A stretch of DNA of 16,687 bases from an uncultured Novosphingobium sp. (GCA_946886075.1 CAMPHR010000051.1:1-16687), one strand, 5' to 3'. Counted from the first letter of the stretch, positions 1 to 6,900 are shown. Translations and numbers: made by a program. The notes: generated by a model from the sequence alone, not told the origin.

Positions 1-832
1 CCGCACCCCAAATGTCGCGCCATGCTTTTTTTCCATCTTCCGCCATCGACGCAATGTCCATGTTGCTGGCACTCGGCAGCTTGTCGGCATCCAACCCTGC
101 AGCCGTGATGCTTGGCCTAAGGTAATTTCCCAGGACGCCGGTGAAATAGTCGGAATAGATGATGTCATCAGCGCTGCTGTCCACGATCATCTGCTTATAT
201 TCTGGATCAGCGTTCGCCTCCTCCGTCGCGATGAAAGCTGAGCCCATATAGGCGAGATCGGCACCCATCATCTTGGCGGCGGCGATAGACCGGCCGGTCG
301 CGATGGCGCCCGACAGGATCAAGGGACCATCGAACCAGGCGCGGATTTCCTCGACCAAAGCGAATGGCGAAAGAATGCCGGCGTGCCCGCCTGCCCCTGC
401 GGCGACGGCGATCAGACCATCAGCGCCCTTGTCCACGGCTTTTCGGGCGAACATGTTGTTGATGACATCATGCAGCACGATGCCGCCATAGCTATGCACC
501 GCATCATTGACGTCAGCGCGGGCGCCCAGCGAGGTGATGACGATCGGGACGCGATATTTCACGCAGAGCGCGAGATCTTCCTCCAGCCGGGCATTGGTCT
601 TGTGGACGATGAGGTTAACGGCGAAGGGAGCATCCTGGTCAGTCAGTTCGCGATTTAGATGCTGAAGCCAATCCTCGAAAACGCCTGAAGGCCGCGCGTT
701 GAGTGAGGGGAAGGCGCCGACAATCCCTGCTTTGCACTGCGCGATTACGAGTTTTGGCTGGGAAACGATGAACATGGGCGATGCGATCAGCGGCAGGGAC
801 AAGCGATCTTGGAGCAGCGCCGGTAAAGTCAT
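1..832 (-). CDS. Nitronate monooxygenase (2-nitropropane dioxygenase family), 3' end beyond window
   Basis: This is an FMN-dependent TIM-barrel enzyme that would oxidise alkyl nitronates to carbonyl compounds and nitrite in the cytoplasm. From the ATG at 832 the frame stays open for 277 codons and leaves the left edge without a stop. The family is usually about 310-370 residues, so the C-terminal end is missing only because of the window boundary. Visible landmarks are LPLIASPMFIVSQP near residues 13-26, the glycine-rich loop AVAAGAGGHAG at 142-152 with the family's conserved His150, and the phosphate-binding stretch ILSGAIATGRSIAAA at 172-186. TGGGA lies upstream of the chosen start; an in-frame ATG at 844 is the alternative. 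The family also contains enoyl-ACP reductase FabK-like flavoproteins, so the exact substrate is uncertain. It is separated by 82 bp from the DUF2794 gene on the same strand. Confidence 0.88.
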   Translation of the reverse strand, partial: MTLPALLQDRLSLPLIASPMFIVSQPKLVIAQCKAGIVGAFPSLNARPSGVFEDWLQHLNRELTDQDAPFAVNLIVHKTNARLEEDLALCVKYRVPIVITSLGARADVNDAVHSYGGIVLHDVINNMFARKAVDKGADGLIAVAAGAGGHAGILSPFALVEEIRAWFDGPLILSGAIATGRSIAAAKMMGADLAYMGSAFIATEEANADPEYKQMIVDSSADDIIYSDYFTGVLGNYLRPSITAAGLDADKLPSASNMDIASMAEDGKKAWRDIWGA

Positions 833-914
833 TAATGATCCCATCAATAGAACGGTATTTTGGATATCGAGGGCCGTCTATTTGTTTCGAACTCGTAACG
901 ATCCGAAAGACCCT

Positions 915-1259
915 TTAGTCCTTGACGATCTTCAACAGACGGCGCTCGACTGGGGCAAGGATGCCCTGAAGGTCGGTGCCGCGTTTGAGGATGCTGCCAG
1001 CTTCGCCGATCAAGGCCCACATGCCTTGGCGATGGCGGAGCGCGGGGCGTTTTTCGATGCGATATTCGGGACGCTCGGTCGCGCGTCTAAAGGCTGAAAA
1101 AATGGCGGCGTCGCGGCCGAGATCGATCGCATAGTCACGCCAGTGCCCGGCCGACACCATCCGGCCGTATAGGTCCATGATGCGTTGCAATTCCAGACGA
1201 TCGAACCCCGTCTGCCCCGCTGCGGAGGCTTGGGAGGGGAACGGGGTCACGTTGCTCAT
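915..1259 (-). CDS. DUF2794 family protein
   Basis: This 114-residue soluble protein of unknown function matches the alphaproteobacterial DUF2794 family as I remember it. The core reads RIMDLYGRMVSAGHWRDYAI (residues 26-45), followed by a repeated-looking FRRATERPEYRIEK block and a GSILKRGTDL segment. There is no signal peptide or membrane segment. Its ATG shares one base with the stop codon of cysE (TGATG at 1261-1257), so it should be translated by coupling from cysE and belong to the same transcript. The linkage hints at a housekeeping role near cysteine metabolism, but nothing in the sequence assigns a reaction. Length is typical of the family and the frame is intact. Confidence 0.85.
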   Translation of the reverse strand: MSNVTPFPSQASAAGQTGFDRLELQRIMDLYGRMVSAGHWRDYAIDLGRDAAIFSAFRRATERPEYRIEKRPALRHRQGMWALIGEAGSILKRGTDLQGILAPVERRLLKIVKD

Positions 1260-1978
1260 CAGGCGCGGCCACGCTCCCTGAAGAGGGGAATGTCATCGTC
1301 AGGACCGCGCGCCCCTTCCCCCCGCTGTTCTAGAAGCTCCGCGAGCCGCTTCTGCAACTGTTCCACCTCCTGCTGCAGCTGCTCCAGCTTATGCTTGTCA
1401 GGATCGTAGCAGTCGCTGCAGGGCGTGCCATAGGGCAGGAATTCGCGCTGATAAGCGGTAACATCGACCAGCATCTGACGGGCCGGAATGCCGACCATGG
1501 TCGCAGCTTCAGGCACATCCTTGGTCACCACGGCGTTCGCGCCCACCCGCGCGCGCGCGCCCACATGCACGGGTCCAAGCACCTGCGCCCCTGAACCGAC
1601 GATAACCCCATCGGCAAGCGTCGGATGGCGCTTGCCCGCAATGCCGTTCGCTGGATCGGTGCCGCCAAGCGTGACATTTTGGTAAAGGGTGACGTCATCA
1701 CCGATCTCAGCCGTTTCACCGATGACCGTGAAGCCATGATCGATGAAGAACCGCTTACCGATACGCGCGCCGGGATGGATGTCGTTTCCCGTCAGAAAAC
1801 GGGACAAGTGATTGACCGCACGCGCGAGAAAATAAAGTCGCGCGCGATACAGCCCGTGCGCGACCCGATGAAATCCAAGCGACCACACCCCTGGGTAAAG
1901 GAGTATTTCCGCCCTTGAGCGCGGAGCAGGGTCACGGGATTTGACCGAGTCCAAATAGCCGATAAGATTACGCAGCAT
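1259..1978 (-). CDS. cysE: Serine O-acetyltransferase, short (EpsC/CysE) type
   Basis: It transfers acetyl from acetyl-CoA to L-serine, giving O-acetylserine, the carbon skeleton for cysteine synthesis in the cytoplasm. The 239-residue form from the ATG at 1978 ([10 protein letters not shown]) fits short-type enzymes. An in-frame ATG at 2020 would add 14 residues that do not look native. The left-handed beta-helix hexapeptide repeats run about 64-170. They include DIHPG (66-70), the catalytic pair Asp66/His81 ([12 protein letters not shown]), VTLGGT (102-107) and KRHPT. The C-terminus lacks the ending used by enteric CysE to dock CysK. Instead it has CSDC (187-190), then a leucine-rich coiled coil (about 197-217) and an acidic tail, as in Bacillus-type short enzymes. 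The stop overlaps the next gene by one base. Confidence 0.93.
   Translation of the reverse strand: MLRNLIGYLDSVKSRDPAPRSRAEILLYPGVWSLGFHRVAHGLYRARLYFLARAVNHLSRFLTGNDIHPGARIGKRFFIDHGFTVIGETAEIGDDVTLYQNVTLGGTDPANGIAGKRHPTLADGVIVGSGAQVLGPVHVGARARVGANAVVTKDVPEAATMVGIPARQMLVDVTAYQREFLPYGTPCSDCYDPDKHKLEQLQQEVEQLQKRLAELLEQRGEGARGPDDDIPLFRERGRA
1548..1560. repeat. Alternating CG dinucleotide tract inside cysE
   Basis: Thirteen bases of strictly alternating C and G lie within the hexapeptide-repeat region of cysE, where they encode alternating Ala/Arg codons (GARARVGAN, residues 140-148). Such tracts can slip during replication or adopt Z-DNA. Here the frame is intact and the tract is probably only a codon-choice effect. 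Confidence 0.8.
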
Positions 1979-2089
1979 GCAAGCGGCCCCTGAAAACCGA
2001 AGGGCCATACATAAGGCCATGGGCGTAGTTTTTCCAGATGCTGGCTATTTCGGCTTCTGACCATAAAACAGAATGTTTCTTGGCGTGCT

Positions 2090-2118
2090 TTGATATACCA
2101 ATCAATGCGGTAGACAAT
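2090..2118 (+). promoter_or_regulatory. Candidate promoter of the TauE/SafE gene with overlapping dyad
   Basis: A -35-like TTGATA (2090-2095) and a -10-like GACAAT (2113-2118) are separated by 17 bp and would start transcription about 12 bases before the ATG at 2137. The -35 box overlaps a perfect inverted repeat, TTGAT-N6-ATCAA (2090-2105), which could be an operator. On the opposite strand TTGTCT-N16-TATCAA covers the same bases and could serve cysE, making this a shared divergent control region. This rests on consensus matching by eye only. Confidence 0.35.
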
Positions 2119-2136
2119 CAACCAGGGGCCCCATGA

Positions 2137-2910
2137 ATGACAAATCCCGTTCTCGCTCATCTTAGCGAACTTCTACCGTTCATCCTCATCGGCTTCGGGG
2201 CCCAGATGATCGACGGTGCGCTGGGTATGGCGTACGGCGTCATTTCAAGTACCCTCCTGTTGGCGCTGGGCGTGCCACCAAGCCGCGCGTCCGCCAGCGT
2301 TCACGCGGCGGAGACGTTCACGACGGCGGTATCGGCCGTCAGCCACATCGCGCACCGTAATGTCGACTGGCGCCTTTTCGCGCGGCTCATCATCCCCGGC
2401 GTGATCGGCGGCGTGACCGGGGCTTATGTGCTTTCCAATATCGACGGCTCGGTCATCAAGCCTTTCGTTCAGATCTACCTGACCGCGATCGGCGTTTATC
2501 TCATTTGGCGCGGTTTTCATCTGCCGCCGCATCCGCGCGATCCGAAATGGGTTGGGCCGCTTGGCCTGGTCGGTGGTTTCATGGATGCATCGGGCGGCGG
2601 CGGCTGGGGACCGATCGTCACGTCGAACCTCCTCATCCAAGGATCGAGTCCCCGGCATACGATCGGCACCGTCAACACCGTCGAGTTCGTGCTGACACTG
2701 GCGATCAGCCTGACGTTCATACTTCATCTAGGATGGCAGGCGTTCACCACCTACACGGTCGGCTTGTTGCTGGGCGGCATTGTTGCGGCACCTTTCGGCG
2801 CGATGCTTGCCCGCCGTGTCGCACCGCGCACGCTATTTACCGCTGTCGGCACGATCCTGACGCTTACGTCCATGTTCGGCGTGGCCAAATGGCTTGGATA
2901 TATCGGCTAA
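2137..2910 (+). CDS. TauE/SafE family sulfite/sulfur-anion permease
   Basis: This 257-residue polytopic inner-membrane protein of the TauE/SafE (DUF81) family transports anions such as sulfite, sulfoacetate or other sulfur compounds. Hydrophobic segments recur through its length. The two family half-repeats are seen in the Gly/Ala-rich IDGALGMAYGVISSTLLLAL stretch near residues 25-44 and the matching MDASGGGGWGPIVTSNLL region near 149-166. The start is the ATG at 2137, with AGGGG upstream; an overlapping ATG four bases earlier is in another frame. It is divergent from cysE and 39 bp upstream of oxyR on the same strand. That position favours a sulfur substrate, but the family is broad and the substrate is not readable from sequence. 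Confidence 0.88.
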   Translation: MTNPVLAHLSELLPFILIGFGAQMIDGALGMAYGVISSTLLLALGVPPSRASASVHAAETFTTAVSAVSHIAHRNVDWRLFARLIIPGVIGGVTGAYVLSNIDGSVIKPFVQIYLTAIGVYLIWRGFHLPPHPRDPKWVGPLGLVGGFMDASGGGGWGPIVTSNLLIQGSSPRHTIGTVNTVEFVLTLAISLTFILHLGWQAFTTYTVGLLLGGIVAAPFGAMLARRVAPRTLFTAVGTILTLTSMFGVAKWLGYIG

Positions 2911-2949
2911 AGCTCTTATCTTCGCCATTCTGATCGAGAAAGGCGATTG

Positions 2950-3876
2950 ATGTCCAGCTACATGCCCACGCTGAAGCAGCTGCAATATCTGGTTGCGCTG
3001 AAGCAGCATGGGCATTTCGGCAAGGCCGCCGATAGCTGTTATGTCACGCAGTCCACCTTGTCCGCCGGCATCCGGGAACTGGAGTCGCTGATTGGCGTGA
3101 CGCTGGTTGAGCGGACGCGGAGGGTCGTCCGTTTCACTGCCCTGGGTGACCGCATCGTCGAGAAAGCGCATCGCGTCCTGCGCGAGGCCGAAGAGTTGGC
3201 GGCGATTGCCGAGGCATCCGGGAAGCCGCTTACCGGCGAATTGCGCATGAGCGTGATACCGACCATTGCGCCGTTCCTGCTTCCTCGGCTGCTCCCCCGC
3301 CTGCGGGCGGACCGGCCGGAGCTGAAACTCTATCTGCGTGAGGAAACGAGCCAGGCCGCGATCGAATCGCTCCGCCATGGCAATGTCGATTGCGTGCTGC
3401 TCGCCCTGCCCTTCCCGACCGGCGAGCTGGACAGCGAATTGCTCTTCCAGGACCGGCTCTATGTCGCCTTTCCGCAAGACGATCCACGCGATCCGCCTGA
3501 GTGGATCGCGCCGGAGATGATCGACGAGACGAAGCTGCTGCTGCTGGAAGACGGCCATTGCCTGAAGGATCATGCGCTGGCGGCATGCAATCGGCCGGAA
3601 ATTCGGTCGAGTGCGATGATGATGGGGACTTCGCTGCATACGCTGGTGCAGATGGTCGACAATGGCCTTGGCATGACGATCATGCCGGAAATGGCCATTG
3701 CTGGCGGGATATTGGATCATACGCAGATCACGGCTCGCCCCTTGCGGTCAGAGCGGTCGCATCGAGACATCGCCCTGGTGTGGCGGAAGAACAGCCCGAG
3801 GGAGAAGGAATTTCGCCTGCTGGCTGAGCTTTTGCGGGATGCTGCCGATATTCCGCAGTCCAGCGTTGCCGCCTGA
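2950..3876 (+). CDS. oxyR: Hydrogen-peroxide-sensing LysR-type regulator OxyR
   Basis: This cytoplasmic LysR-family activator senses peroxide through an intramolecular disulfide. The N-terminal winged helix (about residues 5-65) includes HFGKAADSCYVTQSTLSAGI. The C-terminal domain holds GHCLKDHALAAC, with cysteines nine residues apart (Cys204 and Cys213 from the ATG at 2950), matching the spacing of Cys199/Cys208 in E. coli OxyR. It should therefore be redox-competent. AAAGG lies six bases before the chosen ATG; an in-frame TTG directly before it and an ATG five codons on are alternatives. No catalase or peroxiredoxin gene is adjacent. Instead it follows the TauE/SafE permease, suggesting co-transcription with a sulfur transporter. 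Length (308 residues) is normal. Confidence 0.92.
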   Translation: MSSYMPTLKQLQYLVALKQHGHFGKAADSCYVTQSTLSAGIRELESLIGVTLVERTRRVVRFTALGDRIVEKAHRVLREAEELAAIAEASGKPLTGELRMSVIPTIAPFLLPRLLPRLRADRPELKLYLREETSQAAIESLRHGNVDCVLLALPFPTGELDSELLFQDRLYVAFPQDDPRDPPEWIAPEMIDETKLLLLEDGHCLKDHALAACNRPEIRSSAMMMGTSLHTLVQMVDNGLGMTIMPEMAIAGGILDHTQITARPLRSERSHRDIALVWRKNSPREKEFRLLAELLRDAADIPQSSVAA

Positions 3877-3905
3877 TCTGAGAGCATGATCATGCTCGAG
3901 TGATT

Positions 3906-3932
3906 GTCGCCCCGGACTTGACCCGGGGTGAC
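3906..3932. terminator. REP-like hairpin / bidirectional terminator between oxyR and moaE
   Basis: The left arm GTCGCCCCGG and right arm CCGGGGTGAC form a 10-bp stem with one G-T pair around the 7-base loop ACTTGAC. It lies in the 97-bp gap between the convergent oxyR and moaE genes, as expected for a shared terminator. No T-run follows. The unit resembles a short palindromic repeat (CCCCGGACTTGA...CCGGGG) I remember from many alphaproteobacterial intergenic regions, so it may be a dispersed element put to use as a terminator. Confidence 0.65.
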
Positions 3933-3973
3933 GGAAAATAGCTTCGATACTTCGGTCTGCAGCGATCACGCTT

Positions 3974-4417
3974 TTAGCGGGCCCAATCCTGCGCTTTGGC
4001 TTCATCTTCGGCACGCGCCTCGACCCAGGCTGTGCCGCCGTCGGCGAAATATTCCTTCTTCCAGAAGGGCGCTTGCGACTTGAGCCAGTCGATCAGGAAG
4101 GCACAGCTTTCCAGCGCGGCGGCCCGATGGCGTGATGCCGTTCCGACAAAGACGATATGTTCGCCCGGCGTCAGCCGTCCGAAACGGTGGATGACGCGAA
4201 CGTCGAGCAGCGGCCATCGCTCCATCGCTTCATCGACTATCCGCTGGACCTGAACCTTTGTCATCGCTGGATAGTGATGGAGTTCCAGCGAGGTCAGGCC
4301 GCCCTCCCCCCGCACGACGCCGATGAAACTTGCCACCGCACCGCCGCCGGATGCTTCCAACAAGGCGAGCTCGGCGCCCGCGTCGAAATTTTCGGATTGG
4401 ATGGAAACCCGGCTCAT
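3974..4417 (-). CDS. moaE: Molybdopterin synthase large (catalytic) subunit MoaE
   Basis: MoaE converts cyclic pyranopterin monophosphate to molybdopterin, taking sulfur from the thiocarboxylated C-terminus of MoaD, in the molybdenum-cofactor pathway. The 147-residue protein has the family core: FIGVVRG (31-37), VIHRFGRLTPGEHIVFVGTA (75-94), SRHR (95-98) and the active-site segment WLKSQAPFWKKE (111-122). Lys113 and Lys120 there correspond to the catalytic Lys119 and Lys126 of E. coli MoaE. C-terminal WVEAR is also typical. Its ATG overlaps the moaD stop (ATGA at 4417-4414), implying coupled, near equimolar synthesis of the two subunits. Confidence 0.96.
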   Translation of the reverse strand: MSRVSIQSENFDAGAELALLEASGGGAVASFIGVVRGEGGLTSLELHHYPAMTKVQVQRIVDEAMERWPLLDVRVIHRFGRLTPGEHIVFVGTASRHRAAALESCAFLIDWLKSQAPFWKKEYFADGGTAWVEARAEDEAKAQDWAR

Positions 4418-4674
4418 CCGCCCGTAACCGGTGGGAAAATCGCCAGCTCTTTCGCATCGCCAACCAGGCTATCCAGTGGCACGAAGCGTTGGTCCAGCGC
4501 GACCCGCAGCCGTGACTGATCGGTCAATGCTTCGCCCCGGCAGCCTCCCCGTTCCGCGAGCTGCCGGATGAGATCAGCCACGGTCACATCGGCGGCGGGC
4601 CGATCGACTTGCTCGCCATCGCGGCCGATCATCTCCCGCACCCAGGCGAAGTAAAGGATATCGAGCTTAGCCAC
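4414..4674 (-). CDS. moaD: Molybdopterin synthase sulfur-carrier subunit MoaD
   Basis: This is an 86-residue ubiquitin-fold sulfur carrier. It ends in the obligatory Gly-Gly (FPPVTGG), which is adenylated and converted to a thiocarboxylate before sulfur is passed to MoaE. The N-terminus MAKLDILYFAWVRE and the interior RVALDQRFVPLD segment fit MoaD. The start codon is GTG at 4674, three bases after the pgsA stop; the only nearby ATG (4679) is out of frame and hits a stop within three codons. The GTG start and tight packing suggest translation coupled to pgsA. No moaA, moaB or moaC gene is present in the window. Confidence 0.94.
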   Translation of the reverse strand: MAKLDILYFAWVREMIGRDGEQVDRPAADVTVADLIRQLAERGGCRGEALTDQSRLRVALDQRFVPLDSLVGDAKELAIFPPVTGG

Positions 4675-4677
4675 CCA

Positions 4678-5241
4678 TCAATCCATATGCTTGATGCCGA
4701 CCCGCAGATAGTCCCATCCAGTGATCAGCGTAAGTATGGCGGCGGCCCAGAGGGTGACGATCCCCAGCACTTGCACAAGCGGGAAGGCTGGCACCGCGCC
4801 TGCAAGGATCAAGGCGCCCAAGGCAATAAGCTGAAACGCGGTTTTCCACTTAGCGAGGCGAGACACCGGCACCGAAACCTGAAGCCCCGCCAGAAATTCG
4901 CGCAGGCCCGACACCGCGATTTCACGCAGCAGGATGATCATGGCCGCCGCAATGTGGATCCCCGAGATGTCGCGGGTTGCGGCCAGCATCAGGATGACCG
5001 CGCCGACCATGATCTTGTCAGCGATGGGATCGAGGAAGACGCCCAGTTTCGATACGGCACCCTGCGCCCTTGCCAGGTAGCCGTCGAAATAGTCGGTGAT
5101 GCCCATCAGGCAATATAGCGCGAAGGCCAGCCAATAGCCGGTAGTCCATCGAGCGCCAATCTCCGCAGGCCACAGCAGGGCGACCAGCAAAGGCACCGTT
5201 AAAATCCGCGAAAGCGTCAGCAAATTGGGGAGCGTCAGCAT
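4678..5241 (-). CDS. pgsA: CDP-diacylglycerol-glycerol-3-phosphate 3-phosphatidyltransferase
   Basis: This inner-membrane CDP-alcohol phosphatidyltransferase makes phosphatidylglycerophosphate from CDP-diacylglycerol and glycerol-3-phosphate, the committed step to phosphatidylglycerol and cardiolipin. The 187-residue protein carries the complete family signature D-x2-D-G-x2-A-R-x8-G-x3-D-x3-D: Asp50, Asp53, Gly54, Ala57, Arg58, Gly67, Asp71 and Asp75. Several membrane helices flank it. The start MLTLPNLLTLSRILTVPLL at 5241 matches the family N-terminus. The open frame continues upstream to 6024, but that part is antisense to the neighbouring transporter. No Shine-Dalgarno is visible; the start is preceded by a hairpin. 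It heads a minus-strand run with moaD and moaE. Confidence 0.95.
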   Translation of the reverse strand: MLTLPNLLTLSRILTVPLLVALLWPAEIGARWTTGYWLAFALYCLMGITDYFDGYLARAQGAVSKLGVFLDPIADKIMVGAVILMLAATRDISGIHIAAAMIILLREIAVSGLREFLAGLQVSVPVSRLAKWKTAFQLIALGALILAGAVPAFPLVQVLGIVTLWAAAILTLITGWDYLRVGIKHMD

Positions 5242-5245
5242 GGCG

Positions 5246-5264
5246 GCGGACTGCCACAGTCCGC
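5246..5264 (-). promoter_or_regulatory. Perfect 8-bp inverted repeat immediately upstream of the pgsA start
   Basis: GCGGACTG (5246-5253) and CAGTCCGC (5257-5264) form a perfect GC-rich inverted repeat with a 3-base spacer, ending four bases before the pgsA ATG. In the pgsA transcript this would fold into a hairpin exactly where a ribosome binding site should be, and no SD sequence is seen there. It may be a translational control element or a protein-binding dyad at the DNA level. Confidence 0.6.
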
Positions 5265-5385
5265 AGCGTTGCACAAGCAGCGGCGATGAGCGGGGATCGC
5301 TTCTTATGCCGATGGGTTGGACAGCCGATGCGGTAGCCGCTAGACCGCGCTCCGCTCGTCCACAGCGAAGAAGACCTTCTTGCCT

Positions 5386-6681
5386 ATGCAAGCCTCCCTC
5401 AGGCTCCTTAACAAGCGACGTTTTCTGCCGCTTTTCATCACCCAGCTTCTCGGCGCCTTCAACGACAATCTGTTCAAGAACGCGATGGTCCTGTTCGTCG
5501 TGTACAGCGTCTATAATGACGAGCGGTCCGAAACCTGGTTCAGCGCGCTGGCGACCGGCATATTCATCCTGCCCTTCTTCCTGCTGTCCGCACTGTCGGG
5601 GCAGCTGGCCGATCAGCGGGACAAGGCGGTCATCATCCGATATGTGAAGGCGGCCGAGATCGCCATCATGCTGGTTGGCGCGGCGGGCCTGGCATTGATC
5701 TGGAGCGGCATCGCCATCCACAGCCTGGCCATTCCGCTGCTGCTTTGCGCGCTGTTCGCGATGGGCGTTCATTCGACCTTCTTCGGCCCGATCAAATATG
5801 CGATTCTTCCCCAGCATCTGCATGATGACGAAGTTCTTGGCGGCACGGGTCTGGTCGAAGCGGGGACCTACATAGCCATCCTCGCGGGCACGATCCTGGC
5901 GGGCATCATTCCGGTGGAGGTTGCGGCGATCGGCATCGTTATCACGGCCGCAATCGGCTATGTCGCGGGGCGCGAGGTGCCTCCGGCCCCGTCGCTGCTC
6001 GACCGGCAGCCAATCGACTTTCACATCATCCGATCATCGATCGCGCTGGTGCGGGGTACGATGCACATCCGCCGTCTTTATCTGGCGATCATGGCGATCA
6101 GCTTCTTCTGGGCGGTTGGATCGATCCTCTTCATCCAGTTTCCGCCGCTGGTTAAAAATGTGCTGTCCGCGGACAAGCCTGTCGCGAGCCTGTTCCTTGC
6201 GATCTTTTCGGTTGGGATCGCCATTGGCTCGATCGCCATCAACCGTCTGCTCAAGGGACATGTGTCTGCCCGCTATGCGCCCGCCGCCGTGATCGGCATG
6301 GGCCTGTGCATCATCGCCTTCCACATCGTGTGCGACCTGTGGACGCCGGGACCGGATGGCGAGATGCTGTCGCTCAAGGGCTTTCTGGCCCATCCGCTGG
6401 CGCTTGCATTGTCGGCATGCCTGCTGGGCGTGGCAACGTTCGGCGGGATGTTCGTCGTCCCGCTCTACGCCTTTCTGACCACGACGGTCGAAAAGTGCGA
6501 AGCCGCCCGGACAGTGGCGGCGAACAATATCGTGAATTCAGGCGCGATGGTGCTGGGGTCGCTCTTTGCCATCAGCCTGAGCATCGCGGGTATGTCCGTC
6601 ATCAACCAGCTGCTGCTCGTGGCGGCGCTATGCCTTCCCTGCGCGTGGCTGGCGTGGCGACTGCACAAGGCGTGCGACTAA
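5386..6681 (+). CDS. LplT-type MFS lysophospholipid transporter
   Basis: This 431-residue major-facilitator protein carries the signature QLLGAFNDNLFKNAM (residues 20-34), characteristic of LplT and of the transporter domain of Aas-type fusions. These flip lysophospholipids inward across the cytoplasmic membrane for re-acylation. About 12 hydrophobic segments are spread along it, with HSTFFGPIKYAILPQHL in the middle of the N-terminal half. The ATG at 5386 is preferred over a TTG two codons earlier; the SD is weak, and the leader contains an AAGAAG-AC-CTTCTT dyad (5368-5381). It is divergent from pgsA with 144 bp between starts, a sensible setting for phospholipid metabolism. Unlike fused versions in other bacteria it has no acyltransferase or acyl-ACP synthetase domain, and none is adjacent. 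Confidence 0.85.
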   Translation: MQASLRLLNKRRFLPLFITQLLGAFNDNLFKNAMVLFVVYSVYNDERSETWFSALATGIFILPFFLLSALSGQLADQRDKAVIIRYVKAAEIAIMLVGAAGLALIWSGIAIHSLAIPLLLCALFAMGVHSTFFGPIKYAILPQHLHDDEVLGGTGLVEAGTYIAILAGTILAGIIPVEVAAIGIVITAAIGYVAGREVPPAPSLLDRQPIDFHIIRSSIALVRGTMHIRRLYLAIMAISFFWAVGSILFIQFPPLVKNVLSADKPVASLFLAIFSVGIAIGSIAINRLLKGHVSARYAPAAVIGMGLCIIAFHIVCDLWTPGPDGEMLSLKGFLAHPLALALSACLLGVATFGGMFVVPLYAFLTTTVEKCEAARTVAANNIVNSGAMVLGSLFAISLSIAGMSVINQLLLVAALCLPCAWLAWRLHKACD

Positions 6682-6692
6682 GCGGCCCGGCG

Positions 6693-6875
6693 CTAGAAGA
6701 TGAAGCTGTAGAAGGCCGTGAAGAAGGCGCAGAAGCTGAGCATGAAGAGCTTCCAATCGCTGTCGTCGGAGGCAGGGGCTGAGCTGTCCTGCACCTTGAG
6801 CACATGGCGGGGCAAAGCCTGGCGGAAGGGGTGGCGGGCAGACTCGTTGGACAGGATCAGCGGGCGTGTTCGCAT
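6693..6875 (-). CDS. Small protein with C-terminal membrane segment, function unknown
   Basis: A 60-residue frame starts at the ATG at 6875. It has a polar, basic first half (MRTRPLILSNESARHPFRQA), a short Ser/Asp linker (SSAPASDDSDW) and a C-terminal hydrophobic, aromatic-rich stretch of about 19 residues (WKLFMLSFCAFFTAFYSFIF) ending at the stop. This is the layout of a tail-anchored single-pass protein. I believe near-identical short proteins occur in other sphingomonads, but that is from memory. It fills the gap between the convergent lplT-like gene (11 bases away) and the divergent pbp gene, with no other gene competing for the strand. No SD is visible. Function is unknown. Confidence 0.6.
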   Translation of the reverse strand: MRTRPLILSNESARHPFRQALPRHVLKVQDSSAPASDDSDWKLFMLSFCAFFTAFYSFIF

Positions 6876-6884
6876 GGTGGGAAG

Positions 6885-6900
6885 TTAACGCCTTATTTAC
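6885..6900. promoter_or_regulatory. CtrA-box-like site in the small-protein/pbp intergenic region
   Basis: TTAA (6885-6888), seven bases, then TTTAC (6896-6900) matches the alphaproteobacterial CtrA consensus TTAA-N7-TTAAC at eight of nine positions. It sits ten bases upstream of the small-protein start and about 85 bases upstream of the pbp start. A separate perfect palindrome GGTTAACC lies at 6923-6930. One site found by eye is weak evidence. Confidence 0.25.

Noticed and set aside
833..914. Possible terminator hairpin between DUF2794 and the nitronate monooxygenase gene
   Set aside because: The TTTCG/CGAAA arms (about 886-909) are only five bases with a long loop and no T-run; nothing convincing.
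2833..3720. A 295-codon open frame antisense to oxyR
   Set aside because: OxyR on the plus strand has the complete helix-turn-helix and redox cysteines; the antisense product is Arg/Gln/His-rich without a domain.
5242..6024. N-terminal extension of pgsA to a 448-residue protein
   Set aside because: The extra 261 residues are antisense to the lplT-like gene, very polar and unlike any CDP-alcohol phosphotransferase; the ATG at 5241 gives a normal-length PgsA.
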